Shown here piece by piece: positions 38,639 through 47,565 of a stretch of DNA of 64,000 nucleotides (position 1 is its first letter; each line of letters opens with the position of its first letter). Below the pieces are notes generated by a model. It worked only from the letters and a program-made list of their open reading frames with translations. It ran no database searches and was not told where the DNA came from. The stretch is taken from the NCBI GenBank assembly GCA_019636735.1, contig JAHBWY010000002.1, forward strand, positions 124,001 to 188,000, read 5' to 3'. The DNA comes from Phycisphaeraceae bacterium (GTDB taxonomy: Bacteria > Planctomycetota > Phycisphaerae > Phycisphaerales > SM1A02). Made by a program: the position numbers and the translations under genes.

Positions 38639-39652
38639 GTGCACTCCCGAGACCGCCTCCATCTCATCGCCTCCATCGCCGCGCTCACCGCGCTCGGTTC
38701 AATCGGCGTGAGCATGGCCGATGGCGTGCCGGGACTTCCGCCGCCTCCGGCCATTCCCGGCTATCCCGAACCTGCCGAACGCGAGGCACCGCCGGAGCTT
38801 CCTCCGCTCACGCCCGAGGAGCTGGCCGCGCGGCAGGCAGAAGCCGACGCGTCTCCGCGCCGCAACACCTTTGGGGATCATCGACCTCGCATGGGGCCGG
38901 CGGTACCTCCCGCGCCAACTCGTCGACGCCAGCAGATCCGGCTCATCCCAAGCGAGGCAATGGTCGCCGATCGCGGCGCTCTCAGCGAGAGCCTTCGCGT
39001 GCAGGCGGCAGACCTGCGCTTGCCGAGCGGCTTCAGTACGGTCTATGAAGTCGAGCAGCGCCCCGATGTGCTCGTTCGTGGAGATGGCGCGATCTACGCC
39101 GTCTTCCCTCAGGGTGACTACGCCCTGGCGATGCGCGACAAGCGCCCGGTGGTGCAGACGCTGGTGCCCGCCGGAACCATGTTCTACATCGGTGAGCCCG
39201 ACTGGCGGCGCGTCTGGCTTCCGGGTCTGCGCGGCATGATGCCCCGCTTGGCGCTCGTCTCTCCCGAGGAGCAGCAGGCGAAGACTCCACCTGCGAGCGC
39301 GGTGCATCGCGTCGAACCCACCATGCCGCATGACTACGAAGCGGTCTACATCATGCCGATGATGATGGAAGACTTCCCCGGCATCGGTCTGCTGTCCACT
39401 CGAATCGACACATGGGTCACGCCAGCGAGTCGCGCGTTCGGAACAGTTTCGCCGAGCGGCATTGCGCAGAGCCATGAGACAGTGCGGCATCCGTTGTTGA
39501 CCGGATCGCTCGCCCCCTTCGGCGAGGGCGACTCCGACGAAGTGGCGCCGCCTCTTCACCTCAATGACCTCTATCGACGCGACCGGATCAGTGGTCTGCT
39601 CCAGAGAGCGGCGCAGGTTGGCGCGGATCAACCGGCGGCGGCCACGCCCTGA
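38639..39652 (+). CDS. secreted protein of unknown function
   Basis: 337 residues from GTG 38639. Residues 1-28 are a signal peptide (LHLIASIAALTALGSIGVSM, cleavage probably around MADG). A proline-rich linker (GVPGLPPPPAIPGYPEP) follows, then a mixed alpha/beta region. Conserved-looking stretches are RPDVLVRGDGAIYAVFPQGD, AGTMFYIGEPDWRRVWLPG and EDFPGIGLLSTRIDTW. No family was recognised. The following gene is also secreted and has its own hexamer. Confidence 0.72.
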   Translation: MHSRDRLHLIASIAALTALGSIGVSMADGVPGLPPPPAIPGYPEPAEREAPPELPPLTPEELAARQAEADASPRRNTFGDHRPRMGPAVPPAPTRRRQQIRLIPSEAMVADRGALSESLRVQAADLRLPSGFSTVYEVEQRPDVLVRGDGAIYAVFPQGDYALAMRDKRPVVQTLVPAGTMFYIGEPDWRRVWLPGLRGMMPRLALVSPEEQQAKTPPASAVHRVEPTMPHDYEAVYIMPMMMEDFPGIGLLSTRIDTWVTPASRAFGTVSPSGIAQSHETVRHPLLTGSLAPFGEGDSDEVAPPLHLNDLYRRDRISGLLQRAAQVGADQPAAATP

Positions 39653-39765
39653 TTGACGCAGAGGGCGCTCCGGCGGGCATCGAGTGGCTGTGGTGCGCCG
39701 ACAGGGGGTCGTGACGCCTCTGCCGCCGCGTTCGCGCCGGGCGCCTGATTGAGCGTCGAATGCAC

Positions 39766-39771
39766 TACCAT
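39766..39771 (+). promoter_or_regulatory. -10-like hexamer before the secreted protein at 39779
   Basis: TACCAT ends 7 nt before the ATG at 39779, the same element and nearly the same spacing as before ribH. Confidence 0.4.
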
Positions 39772-39778
39772 CGCCCTG

Positions 39779-41575
39779 ATGCGCGGCAGTTCAAGGACAC
39801 GGGCTCGCCAAACGCCGCGCGCGGCCAGTCGGCTCTCGATGAGTGCGCTGGCGGCCGTCGCTCTCGGCGCGACCAGCCCGGGCTTCGCTGGTGCCGTGCA
39901 GGCGCGAACGGCGCCGGGCGCTCCACTTGTGAACTTCGGAGTTCGAACGCCCGCGCCATTGGCGGTGCGTGGAGGCGTGGTGGCCATTGAGCTCGATCCG
40001 CCGTCACGACGACCCGGTGACACGCGGCGCATCGAGTGGCCCGATGAGGTCCCGGTGACGCTCAGTACGGGCGAACGACTTCAGGCGTCGCTTGGCGTGG
40101 TCAGCCGTGGTCTGCCGAGAGCAGAGCGATCGTGGACGCTGCCCGCCGAGGATCTCGAGGTTCGCTCGCCGTCGGTCTTCCTCGCGGCATTCGACGAGAC
40201 CGGCATCGGTGTCGACGCGGCGCTCGTGGCGCTCGTCGAAACGCCCGCTGACTTTGCGGGAACGATCGAAGTTGGTGCAGTCCGCGTGGCACCGGCATGG
40301 ATCGACCCCGAGCCCGCGGTCGCGCCGGAGGTCGTGGAGGCACGAGGCGTCCTTCGATTGACCTCCGGGACTCCCGATCTCCCCGATGCGCGCTCGCCCG
40401 GCGAGTACTGGCGCTGGGTCCTGCTCGCTCAGGAGTTGGACATGACCTGTGAAGCGCCGCCCTTCGCGGCGCCCGCGGCGCTTCTGGCGCGCCACCGCGC
40501 TGAACTCTGGCAGGCCGGTCTTGAGCGAGTGCGTCGAGGAAGCCCATCGGTGGCGAAGGAGCTTCGCGAGTTGCTCACTTCGCGTGTCAGCGACCCGCAG
40601 GCACAGGGAGCCCCGCGCTTGATCGCCGCATGGATCGCCGGCGCCGAAGAGTTGGCCTCGCTGCTCGCCATTCTTCTCGATCGCCAGCGAAACGATGAAG
40701 CCACGATGCGCGCCGCGCTCGGCTGGATGGAGTCTCGCTCGCCGTTGACCGTCTGGCTCGAGTCAGACGCAGGCGCATCGATCACACTGGTGGCCGCGAA
40801 CCCGCTCCCGGTGGAAGCGGTGGTGCGGTGTGCGTGGCTTGAGGCGCCGGCCGAAGTGCCGGTGGCGCTCCTCATCCCTCCACATGGAGTGGCGCGCACC
40901 CGCATTGAGCGGCCCATCGAAAGGGTCGCCGTTGTGCCGGGGCAGCCGCGAGGGGAGCCGCTCGAGCGCTGGCGCGGCGGGCTCACGCTGCGACTCGAAA
41001 GCGGACGATGGCGCGGCCGGCTCGTGGTCGGCCCCGGCATCTTCTCCGTGCGCCCGCCGGGGCTCGGCTTCGCTGCGTTCGTGCCTCCACTCTCTCTCGC
41101 CTCGGCGCAGTCGCAACGCATTGAGCCCGATCCCACACCGTGGCGCACCACGGCGAGCATCCGCAAGCTCGCGCGGCGTTGGGAGTTGTTCATCGAGTGC
41201 CTCCGACCGGAGCCTGTCGCGGGCGATCAGGTGATCGTGACGGTGGGCGACCCTGCCGGAACACCGGCTCGCTTCTCGGTGAACGAGCAGGGCGCCATCA
41301 CCATGCTCTCGGGTGGCGCGATGGGCGGCCTTGCCGCGCACGCCGGTCGCTACGCCGATCGCTGGCGGGTTCGCGTGGAGCTGCCGGATTCGTGGATACC
41401 CGAAGCGGAACTTGGCAGCTCGGAGCGCCTGCTCTTCGTGGGGCTCGAGCGCCAACCCGGCGCGGGTCGAAGTCGCCAGACCGCGGGATTGCCCGTGCCG
41501 GCGTGGTCGCCTCCCGCCCCCATCTGCACGGACCTTGGTGCGTGGATCGACATGCCCGCTCCAGCCGGACGATGA
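39779..41575 (+). CDS. large secreted protein of unknown function
   Basis: 598 residues. The N-terminus is arginine-rich (RGSSRTRARQTPRAASRL) followed by a hydrophobic core and a small-residue site near GFAGA, suggesting Sec or possibly Tat export; the twin-arginine motif is not convincing. The body is beta-rich with many Ala, Arg and Glu residues and no recognised domain. A helical middle part (ARHRAELWQAGLERVRRGS, LIAAWIAGAEELASLLAIL) separates two beta-rich parts. Two cysteines fall in ELDMTCEAPP and FIECLRPEP. The stop overlaps an alternative ParA start codon at 41572, so the genes may also be co-translated. Confidence 0.7.
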   Translation: MRGSSRTRARQTPRAASRLSMSALAAVALGATSPGFAGAVQARTAPGAPLVNFGVRTPAPLAVRGGVVAIELDPPSRRPGDTRRIEWPDEVPVTLSTGERLQASLGVVSRGLPRAERSWTLPAEDLEVRSPSVFLAAFDETGIGVDAALVALVETPADFAGTIEVGAVRVAPAWIDPEPAVAPEVVEARGVLRLTSGTPDLPDARSPGEYWRWVLLAQELDMTCEAPPFAAPAALLARHRAELWQAGLERVRRGSPSVAKELRELLTSRVSDPQAQGAPRLIAAWIAGAEELASLLAILLDRQRNDEATMRAALGWMESRSPLTVWLESDAGASITLVAANPLPVEAVVRCAWLEAPAEVPVALLIPPHGVARTRIERPIERVAVVPGQPRGEPLERWRGGLTLRLESGRWRGRLVVGPGIFSVRPPGLGFAAFVPPLSLASAQSQRIEPDPTPWRTTASIRKLARRWELFIECLRPEPVAGDQVIVTVGDPAGTPARFSVNEQGAITMLSGGAMGGLAAHAGRYADRWRVRVELPDSWIPEAELGSSERLLFVGLERQPGAGRSRQTAGLPVPAWSPPAPICTDLGAWIDMPAPAGR

Positions 41576-41583
41576 GCGGTCCC

Positions 41584-41589
41584 TATACT
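41584..41589 (+). promoter_or_regulatory. -10-like hexamer before parA
   Basis: TATACT, five of six matches to TATAAT, ends 9 nt before the ATG at 41599. It argues for a leaderless parA transcript starting at 41599 rather than the overlapping ATG at 41572. Confidence 0.5.
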
Positions 41590-41598
41590 CGCGCGACC

Positions 41599-42714
41599 AT
41601 GGAAGGGTCGCCTCGCATCATCGCCATCCTGAATCAGAAGGGGGGTGTCGGCAAGACGACTTCGGCGGTCAATCTCGGCGCGGCGCTGGCGGAGGCCGGC
41701 GAGCGCGTGCTTCTGGTCGACCTCGATCCACAGTCGAATCTCTCACTGCACTTCGGCGTTGAGCCCGATGAGCATGCCACGACCATCTATGACCTGCTGC
41801 TCGACCCGGACGCTTCGGCTGACGCGGCGGTAGTCGCGGCGCGAGAACAGCTTCACTTCATTGCCGCCGTCACTGAGTTGGCGTTGGTCGAGGGCCAGCT
41901 CGCCTCGGTGCCGGACATGCAGCGTGTGCTCGCTCGAGCGCTCGCGCCGATTCTGTCGCGCTACGACACGGTGATCCTCGACTGTCCCCCGTCGCTGGGC
42001 GTTCTGACGGTGAACGCCCTCACGGTGGCCCACGAGGTCATCGTTCCCATGCAAGCGCACTATCTCGCGCTCAGGGGACTCGAGAAGCTCCTCTCGACGG
42101 TGCATCTCGTGGCCCAGGGCCTCAATCCAGCGCTGCGCGTCAGCGGAATTCTTCTCTGCATGCATGAGTCGCAGTCGAGTCACGGCAAGGCGGTGGTCGA
42201 GGAGATGCGAGCGCAGTTTGAGCAGTACCGCGGCTCGGGCCTCCCCTGGTCAGAGTGTGAGATCCTCTCTCCTCCCATTCGTCGCAATGTGAAGCTCGCC
42301 GAGGCGCCATCGTTCGGTCAGACGATCTTCGACTACGCGCCGCAATGCGCCGGAGCGCAGGACTACCGCGCGGTTGCGGCGAGCCTGCGGCGGCGCCGCG
42401 CGGCGGTGCCGTCGAGCCGTTCGGGCGCATCGTCGAGCCGCCCCACGCCCTCCAACGCTCCTGATGCGCGGCCATTGACGCCCAGCACAACCGGCACTCC
42501 AAACACGCCCGGCGCTCTCAACACGCCGGGCACGCCAAGCATGCCGAACTCGCCGGATTCGCTCAACACAGCGAGCCCCGTCGAGGTCCGCTTCGAAGAA
42601 GCGCAATCCGCGTCCCCTGAGCCCAAGCCCGTCGTCGCGGCTCGAAACCCGGGTGAGGTTCGATCATCGGAGCCGGCCGCTTCGAATCCGCGATCGGGTG
42701 GGATCAGCCTCTGA
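41599..42714 (+). CDS. ParA-family ATPase with a long disordered tail
   Basis: 371 residues from ATG 41599 (an in-frame ATG at 41572 would add nine). The deviant Walker A is ILNQKGGVGKTTSAVNLG. Walker A' and B regions read LLVDLDPQSNLSLHFG and TVILDCPPSLGVLTVNAL, and the C-terminal ParA motif includes PPIRRNVKLAEAPSFG. The last 110 residues are a Pro/Ser/Thr/Asn-rich tail with TPNTPGALNTPGTP-like repeats. ParA proteins position chromosomes, plasmids or protein cargo on the nucleoid. No parB or parS is nearby; the neighbours are a secreted protein and VanZ, so a cargo-positioning role is possible. Confidence 0.85.
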   Translation: MEGSPRIIAILNQKGGVGKTTSAVNLGAALAEAGERVLLVDLDPQSNLSLHFGVEPDEHATTIYDLLLDPDASADAAVVAAREQLHFIAAVTELALVEGQLASVPDMQRVLARALAPILSRYDTVILDCPPSLGVLTVNALTVAHEVIVPMQAHYLALRGLEKLLSTVHLVAQGLNPALRVSGILLCMHESQSSHGKAVVEEMRAQFEQYRGSGLPWSECEILSPPIRRNVKLAEAPSFGQTIFDYAPQCAGAQDYRAVAASLRRRRAAVPSSRSGASSSRPTPSNAPDARPLTPSTTGTPNTPGALNTPGTPSMPNSPDSLNTASPVEVRFEEAQSASPEPKPVVAARNPGEVRSSEPAASNPRSGGISL

Positions 42715-43730
42715 TGCGTGACGCGGGTCGCTCCGCTCGTCGCAAGCTCGGCGTGGTGACGGCCTTCGCGCTGCTGGTGAGCGCGGTCCTCAGTCACTGG
42801 CCCGGACTGGGGCTTGGCCCGCCGCATGATCCGGGGCCCGACAAGATCGTGCACATGGTGCTCTATGCGCTTCTTGCGACGGGAGCGTGGTTCAGCGGAT
42901 GGTTTCGATCACTCTGGATGCTCTGGATCGCGGGGGTGCTGTGGGGTGCGCTCGATGAGTGGACCCAGGGCTGGGCCATCATCGGGCGCCATCGAGATTG
43001 GGAGGATTGGGTCGCCGACCTGATGGGTGTCTCTCTCGCCGTCGCGTGGATCGTGGCCACGAAGCCGCTCGGAGGATGGGAGTCTCGGCGACGCCGAGCG
43101 GCGCGCGACGCCGCGATGGCTGAGCTCTTCTCGAAGTGGTGGCCATGGCCCGCGGTTCTGCTGGGTGCGCTCATCGGCGCTGCTGGCTCGCTTCCGCTCT
43201 TCATGTTCATCGGCGAGCGCTCATGGGCGATGCCCAGCCGACAGGTCGTCATCACCGGGCTCATTGTGGTCGCCATCGCCTCAGCGCACGCTGCGGTCGA
43301 GATCCTGCTTCGAATGACGGTGCTGCCGAAGCGTCCACTGCTGCCCGATCGTGTGATGGGTCGACTGGTGGCGGGGCCGGCGATCATGGCGCTGCTGTTG
43401 CTCGTGCTGCTGATGGGTGTGGCGCAGTTGACACTCATCCTCCGGCCGATCCTGCGCAGCGCCGCAGTCGTCGATGAGTGGTATCGCATGCGATCCCCGA
43501 CTCTTCGTGCGGCCATCGACCTTGGGCTCATTCTCTTCCTTGCAGCATGGGCCGCGCGCCGTGCGCGTCGGCGAATCACCGCCCGGATCGATCGGGCTCA
43601 TCTTGAGTGCATCCGTTGTGATCACTCCCTTGCCGGCACGGAGGCGACGAACGGTGTCGGTCGCTGCCCGGAGTGCGGAACCGATTATGAAGTTCCGCCG
43701 GGGGAGGGGGCCGCAGCGCTTGCCCGCTGA
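42714..43730 (+). CDS. VanZ-family membrane protein with C-terminal zinc ribbon
   Basis: 338 residues. The VanZ-like part covers about residues 10-125: helices with GPDKIVHMVLYALLATGAWF and LDEWTQGWAIIGRHRDWEDW, the family's Glu/Gln-rich loop. Further membrane helices follow, then a C-terminal zinc ribbon CIRCDHSL...CPECGTDYE, with four cysteines in CxxC...CxxC form. The ATG at 42714 uses the last base of the parA stop. Its 3' end overlaps the convergent lipoprotein gene by 46 nt. Function is unknown; VanZ-like proteins are known from teicoplanin resistance, but the family is broad. Confidence 0.8.
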   Translation: MRDAGRSARRKLGVVTAFALLVSAVLSHWPGLGLGPPHDPGPDKIVHMVLYALLATGAWFSGWFRSLWMLWIAGVLWGALDEWTQGWAIIGRHRDWEDWVADLMGVSLAVAWIVATKPLGGWESRRRRAARDAAMAELFSKWWPWPAVLLGALIGAAGSLPLFMFIGERSWAMPSRQVVITGLIVVAIASAHAAVEILLRMTVLPKRPLLPDRVMGRLVAGPAIMALLLLVLLMGVAQLTLILRPILRSAAVVDEWYRMRSPTLRAAIDLGLILFLAAWAARRARRRITARIDRAHLECIRCDHSLAGTEATNGVGRCPECGTDYEVPPGEGAAALAR

Positions 43731-44119
43731 AGATCGACCGACCCCGCGCCCATGGCGGGATTCAGGGTGCTGACCTTCAGGTCAACGACGGCCCTTCGAT
43801 CGCCCTTCGTGAAGGTCAGGCGCGCCGAGGTGGTCTGGATGCGGCGCTCAACCAGCGTCCAGCCGTGGACGCGATAGCGGTCGATGGTGCGTTCCGCGAC
43901 TTCGACCGGGGTCCGCATGGAGCCTCGGTAGACGACATGCACGGCGGTCAGCGTCTCGCCGTCACGCTCGATGCCGCTGACATTCCGGCTCTCCAGTCCG
44001 ACGATCTGCGGGACATCGGAGCCGACGATCGTCTCAGGTGGTGCGTCGCAGCCGCCGATCAGGAGGAGTGCCGCCATGGCAGGAATCAGGGCCGGGGACA
44101 TTCTCCGTCGGGGACGCAT
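43685..44119 (-). CDS. lipoprotein of unknown function
   Basis: 144 residues from ATG 44119. The signal is of the lipoprotein type: MRPRRR, a hydrophobic stretch and ALLLIGGCDAP with Cys near residue 23. The rest forms a small alpha/beta domain (RTPVEVAERTIDRYRVHGW, TTSARLTFTKGDRRAVVDL). No family was recognised. A longer frame reading from 44341 exists but would overlap murJ and lose the signal peptide. A TACTCT hexamer lies 11 nt before the ATG. It is divergent from murJ (34 bp between starts) and overlaps the VanZ gene by 46 nt at its 3' end. Confidence 0.7.
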   Translation of the reverse strand: MRPRRRMSPALIPAMAALLLIGGCDAPPETIVGSDVPQIVGLESRNVSGIERDGETLTAVHVVYRGSMRTPVEVAERTIDRYRVHGWTLVERRIQTTSARLTFTKGDRRAVVDLKVSTLNPAMGAGSVDLQRASAAAPSPGGTS

Positions 44120-44130
44120 CGGGTCGATAG

Positions 44131-44136
44131 AGAGTA
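44131..44136 (-). promoter_or_regulatory. -10-like hexamer before the lipoprotein gene
   Basis: TACTCT on the minus strand ends 11 nt before the ATG at 44119. The murJ start lies only 34 bp away on the other strand, so the two promoters are packed together. Confidence 0.35.
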
Positions 44137-44153
44137 GCCATTCCCGACCCGCC

Positions 44154-45755
44154 ATGGCCAAGAGCTTTGAGAGCCATGCCCGCACCGTCTCCCTCCTGAC
44201 CCTGCTCTCGCGCGTCACCGGTCTGGCGCGCGATGCCACGCTGACGCGCGTCTTCGGCGCTGGTCCGCTGATGGACGCCTTCAACTTCGGCTTCCAGGTG
44301 CCGAACCTCTTTCGACGCCTCTTTGGTGAAGGGGCGCTCACTGCGAGCTTCCTTCCGGTCTACACGCGCCTTGAGCGCGACAACCCGGCGCTGGCGAGCG
44401 CCTTTGCCGGAGTGCTGCTGGGCGGCATCACGGTGGTGCTTGCGATCATCACCCTGGTCGGTGAAGCGCTGTTGTGGGTGCTGCCTCGCGACGGCGCCGA
44501 CGGCGGCATCGGCCTCTCGCTGCTGATGATCATGCTGCCGTACATGCCGCTGGTCTGCCTGACGGCACTTCTGGGCGCGGTGCTCCAGGTGCACCAACGC
44601 TTCGGACCGACGGCGGCGGCGCCGATTCTCCTCAACCTCGCGATCGTGGCCACCGCGCTCCTCATGAGCGACTCCGCGCGACGCTTGGTCGGGTGGGAGG
44701 CGCTCCAGTCGGCCACGCACATTCAAGTCGTGGCGTGGTCGGTGGTGGTTGCCGGGGTCGGGCAGGTGCTGTGGAGCCTGGCAGCGCTGCGCCGGGCGCG
44801 GGTGCCGCTCTCATTCAACACGGCAGGGATCGGTGAACCGCTTCGAACGACGCTCCGCCAGGCGCTGCCGATGTTGCTCGGTCTCGGTGTCTTTCAGATC
44901 AACACCGCCATCGACAGCCTCATCGCGAGTTGGCGCACGATTGTGGGCCCCACAGTCTTCGGGGTCGAGTGGCCGCTGGCCGAGGGCAGTCTCACCTTCC
45001 TGAACTGTGCCCAGCGACTGTACGAGTTCCCACTGGGAGTGTTCGGCATTGCCGTGGCGACGGCGATCTTCCCCGCGTTCGCCCGTCAGGCATCTGACCC
45101 CGCGGCCTTCATCGACACGCTCCGGCGCGGATTGAGGCTGACGCTCTTCATCGCGCTGCCCGCAAGCGCCGGGCTCATCGCACTCCGCGAGCCCCTCGCG
45201 GCGACGCTCTTCCAAGGGGGCCGCTTCACGGCGAGTGACTCCGCGATGGTCTCCTGGGTACTGCTCGGATACGCCCCTGCAATCTGGGCGTACTCGACTC
45301 AGCAGGTCGCGACGCGCGCCTTCTACGCGCAGGGCGATTCACTGACGCCGATGCGCGTGGCGCTCGGCATGGTGGGGTTGAATCTCACCCTGAACCTCAT
45401 TCTCATCTGGACACCGCTTGGGGTTGCTGGGCTCGCATGGAGCACGGCGCTGACGGCCATGGTGCAGGTCGCGATCATTCTCAAGCTGCTCGCGAGAAAG
45501 ACCGGGCCGATCATGGATGGTGAAGTGTGGCGCAGCGTGCTGCGATCGCTCGGCGTCGCCATCGCGACCGGCGCGGTGGCGTTGATCATGGCGTCCGTGT
45601 CGGGGCGAGTGGTTGCCACAGAGACATGGGCAGGTTCAGCGCTGGCGCTCGCCGTGGGGACCGGCGCAGGTGTCGCGGCACTGCTCGTGTCGTCCCGTGG
45701 GCTCGGATCCGTGGAGCTTCGCTGGGCGTTGCGCGGACGCTCCGAGGGGCGATGA
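44154..45755 (+). CDS. murJ: lipid II flippase MurJ
   Basis: 533 residues, a MOP-superfamily transporter with about fourteen membrane helices. The N-terminus SLLTLLSRVTGLARDATLTR is the MurJ signature, followed by DAFNFGFQVPNLFRRLFGEG, which carries the conserved arginines lining the cavity, and ALTASFLPVYTR. The middle has EFPLGVFGIAVATAIFPAFA. MurJ moves undecaprenyl-linked peptidoglycan precursor across the inner membrane, implying that this organism makes peptidoglycan. The ATG at 44154 is chosen; the frame is open further upstream but overlaps the divergent lipoprotein gene. Confidence 0.93.
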   Translation: MAKSFESHARTVSLLTLLSRVTGLARDATLTRVFGAGPLMDAFNFGFQVPNLFRRLFGEGALTASFLPVYTRLERDNPALASAFAGVLLGGITVVLAIITLVGEALLWVLPRDGADGGIGLSLLMIMLPYMPLVCLTALLGAVLQVHQRFGPTAAAPILLNLAIVATALLMSDSARRLVGWEALQSATHIQVVAWSVVVAGVGQVLWSLAALRRARVPLSFNTAGIGEPLRTTLRQALPMLLGLGVFQINTAIDSLIASWRTIVGPTVFGVEWPLAEGSLTFLNCAQRLYEFPLGVFGIAVATAIFPAFARQASDPAAFIDTLRRGLRLTLFIALPASAGLIALREPLAATLFQGGRFTASDSAMVSWVLLGYAPAIWAYSTQQVATRAFYAQGDSLTPMRVALGMVGLNLTLNLILIWTPLGVAGLAWSTALTAMVQVAIILKLLARKTGPIMDGEVWRSVLRSLGVAIATGAVALIMASVSGRVVATETWAGSALALAVGTGAGVAALLVSSRGLGSVELRWALRGRSEGR

Positions 45756-46146
45756 TCGGCTGATGTTGCGCGCTGCCGCTCAGTGATGGCGCCAAGCAAG
45801 TGCCGCGGGCCACGAGGCTTGTGATGCGGCACAGGCCACGGTCCAAAGGCGGTCCCGAGAGCGCCTGAGGCACTCCGCATCGCTGCTCACACAGACGACC
45901 GGGCCTGCCATAGGTGGAGCGCCTGAGATGTTCTCAGGCGGCTCCCGAAATCGCCCATTCGGGGGTTCCGGGCTCCGCCTCTCCTCCGGGGCGGGGCCCT
46001 TCAATCGCTCCCCTCTGCACCCGAGTCGTGGACTCCTCGCGCTTGCGCAAGGTCCGTTCACGGCTCGGGGTTTTCTTGGGTGCAGCACAACCGCGGATCC
46101 CGTGCAGGCGGTCCAGCGACGCTCACCGTTCTTGCGGCTCTCGCCG
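45756..46146. other. 391-bp intergenic region with hairpins
   Basis: This lies between convergent murJ and mqnE. No frame with family features was seen. An 8-bp perfect hairpin (45920-45927 with 45933-45940, 5-nt loop) sits in a GC-rich, self-complementary stretch reaching about 46020. It may terminate transcription or encode a structured RNA. No run of T follows it. Confidence 0.4.
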
Positions 46147-47550
46147 TCAGGCCCCCGGTACGCGCCACTCGGCGCCGTCGCGCTCCACTTCGCGGTAAAT
46201 GGTGTCGCGCTCGACGGGAACGAAGCCAGCTTCGCGAATCGCGCGCCGAAGGTCCCGCACCGTTGTCTCCTGATGCGTGCCGTCGCCTACCGCCTTGGTG
46301 ATGTCGTACCAGACGACCGTTCCATCGATGTCATCGGCGCCCGATTGGAGCATGAGCTGCGCCATGCCGAGTGTCTGCATGATCCAGAACGCCTTCACAT
46401 GTGGAAGGTTGTCGAGCATCAGCCGGGCGATCGCCAGCGTGCGGAGGTTCTCGAGTCCAGTCGGTGCTGGCAGTGACTCAAGTGCGCTGGCATCGGGAAA
46501 GAAGGGCAGGGGAATGATCGTCTGGAAGTAGCCGCGCTTCGGGCGCTCACCGTCGCGGTCGGGCAGTCGTCGTGACGGGTACATCGCCGCCGGACCGGTG
46601 AGCACGACCGCGGGGTGCGTCTCATCGGCTGACCCCTCGGTTGGCGCCTGCACTGGAACCGCGCACTCTGCGGCCCATTCAGCGAGCGTGCGGTCCTGCT
46701 GCCGTCGAATCACTTCAAAGTGCCGCAATCGCTCGGCGCGCGACTCGACATGACCGTAGAGCATGGTCACATTGGAGTTGAGCCCGATCTCGTGCGCGGT
46801 TCGGTGCACCTCGAGCCACTCCTCGGCGCGAATCTTCCCCTTGAAGGCCTCGTCGTGAACACGGTCGTCGAAGACCTCGGCGCCGCCACCGGGGAGCGAA
46901 CCGAGACCGGCGTCCTTCAACTCCGAGAGCACCTGTCGAACTCCCTCGCCCTTCAGCCGGCCTCGCTTGGAGATTCGAACGAGGTGCACAATCTCCACCG
47001 CCGTGAAGGCCTTGAGGTGAAGCCGAGGCGTCTCCTGCCGGAGTCGTCGCAGCATCTCGGTGTACCACTCGAAGGGCAGCCACGGATGCAAGCCGCCGAC
47101 AATGTGAAGCTCCGTCGCTCCGGCGCTCTCCGCCGACTTCGCCTGCGCCACGATGTCCTCGATCGTGTGTTCGTACGCGCCCTCCTGGCCACGCTTCCGG
47201 AAGAACGCGCAGAAGCGGCATGAGAGCGCACAGACATTCGTGTAGTTGATGTGGCGATTGATGTTGTAGTACGCGCGCTCCCCGTGAAGGCGTCGTCGCA
47301 CGAGATCGGCCAGGTGAAGCACCGAGTGGAGGTCAGTGGTTTCATAGAGGCGGGCGCCATCTTCGATCGAGAGGCGCTGGCCCTCGATCACCTTCGCGGC
47401 GATCGGCGCAAGCGTCGGGTCACGCAGCCGGATGGGGCGCTCTCGCGCGGGGGAAACCCCGTTCTCTGCGCCAGCGGCGGAGCGGCGTGACCCCCATGGC
47501 GTCGCATGGCCGGAGGTCGGGTCGGTCGGTTGAATTGGGGCGACTGTCAC
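46147..47550 (-). CDS. mqnE: aminofutalosine synthase (radical SAM)
   Basis: 467 residues from GTG 47550. The radical SAM cluster motif is CALSCRFC (Cys107, 111, 114) inside INRHINYTNVCALSCRFCAF, the wording typical of futalosine-pathway enzymes. ELHIVGGLHPWLPFEWYTEM and RLHLKAFTAVEIVHL favour MqnE over its paralogue MqnC. MqnE joins 3-[(1-carboxyvinyl)oxy]benzoate with S-adenosylmethionine to form aminofutalosine in menaquinone synthesis. It is longer than the usual 360-390 residues because of a polar 40-residue N-terminus and an insert near 300-345. No other menaquinone genes are in the window. Confidence 0.9.
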   Translation of the reverse strand: MTVAPIQPTDPTSGHATPWGSRRSAAGAENGVSPARERPIRLRDPTLAPIAAKVIEGQRLSIEDGARLYETTDLHSVLHLADLVRRRLHGERAYYNINRHINYTNVCALSCRFCAFFRKRGQEGAYEHTIEDIVAQAKSAESAGATELHIVGGLHPWLPFEWYTEMLRRLRQETPRLHLKAFTAVEIVHLVRISKRGRLKGEGVRQVLSELKDAGLGSLPGGGAEVFDDRVHDEAFKGKIRAEEWLEVHRTAHEIGLNSNVTMLYGHVESRAERLRHFEVIRRQQDRTLAEWAAECAVPVQAPTEGSADETHPAVVLTGPAAMYPSRRLPDRDGERPKRGYFQTIIPLPFFPDASALESLPAPTGLENLRTLAIARLMLDNLPHVKAFWIMQTLGMAQLMLQSGADDIDGTVVWYDITKAVGDGTHQETTVRDLRRAIREAGFVPVERDTIYREVERDGAEWRVPGA

Positions 47551-47559
47551 GACTGGATG

Positions 47560-47565
47560 AGTCTA
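47560..47565 (-). promoter_or_regulatory. -10-like hexamer before mqnE
   Basis: TAGACT on the minus strand ends 9 nt before the GTG at 47550. No Shine-Dalgarno is present in the gap. Confidence 0.4.

Noticed and set aside
45928..46476. 182-codon plus-strand frame between murJ and mqnE
   Set aside because: Most of it is antisense to mqnE; the part in the gap has no recognisable features.
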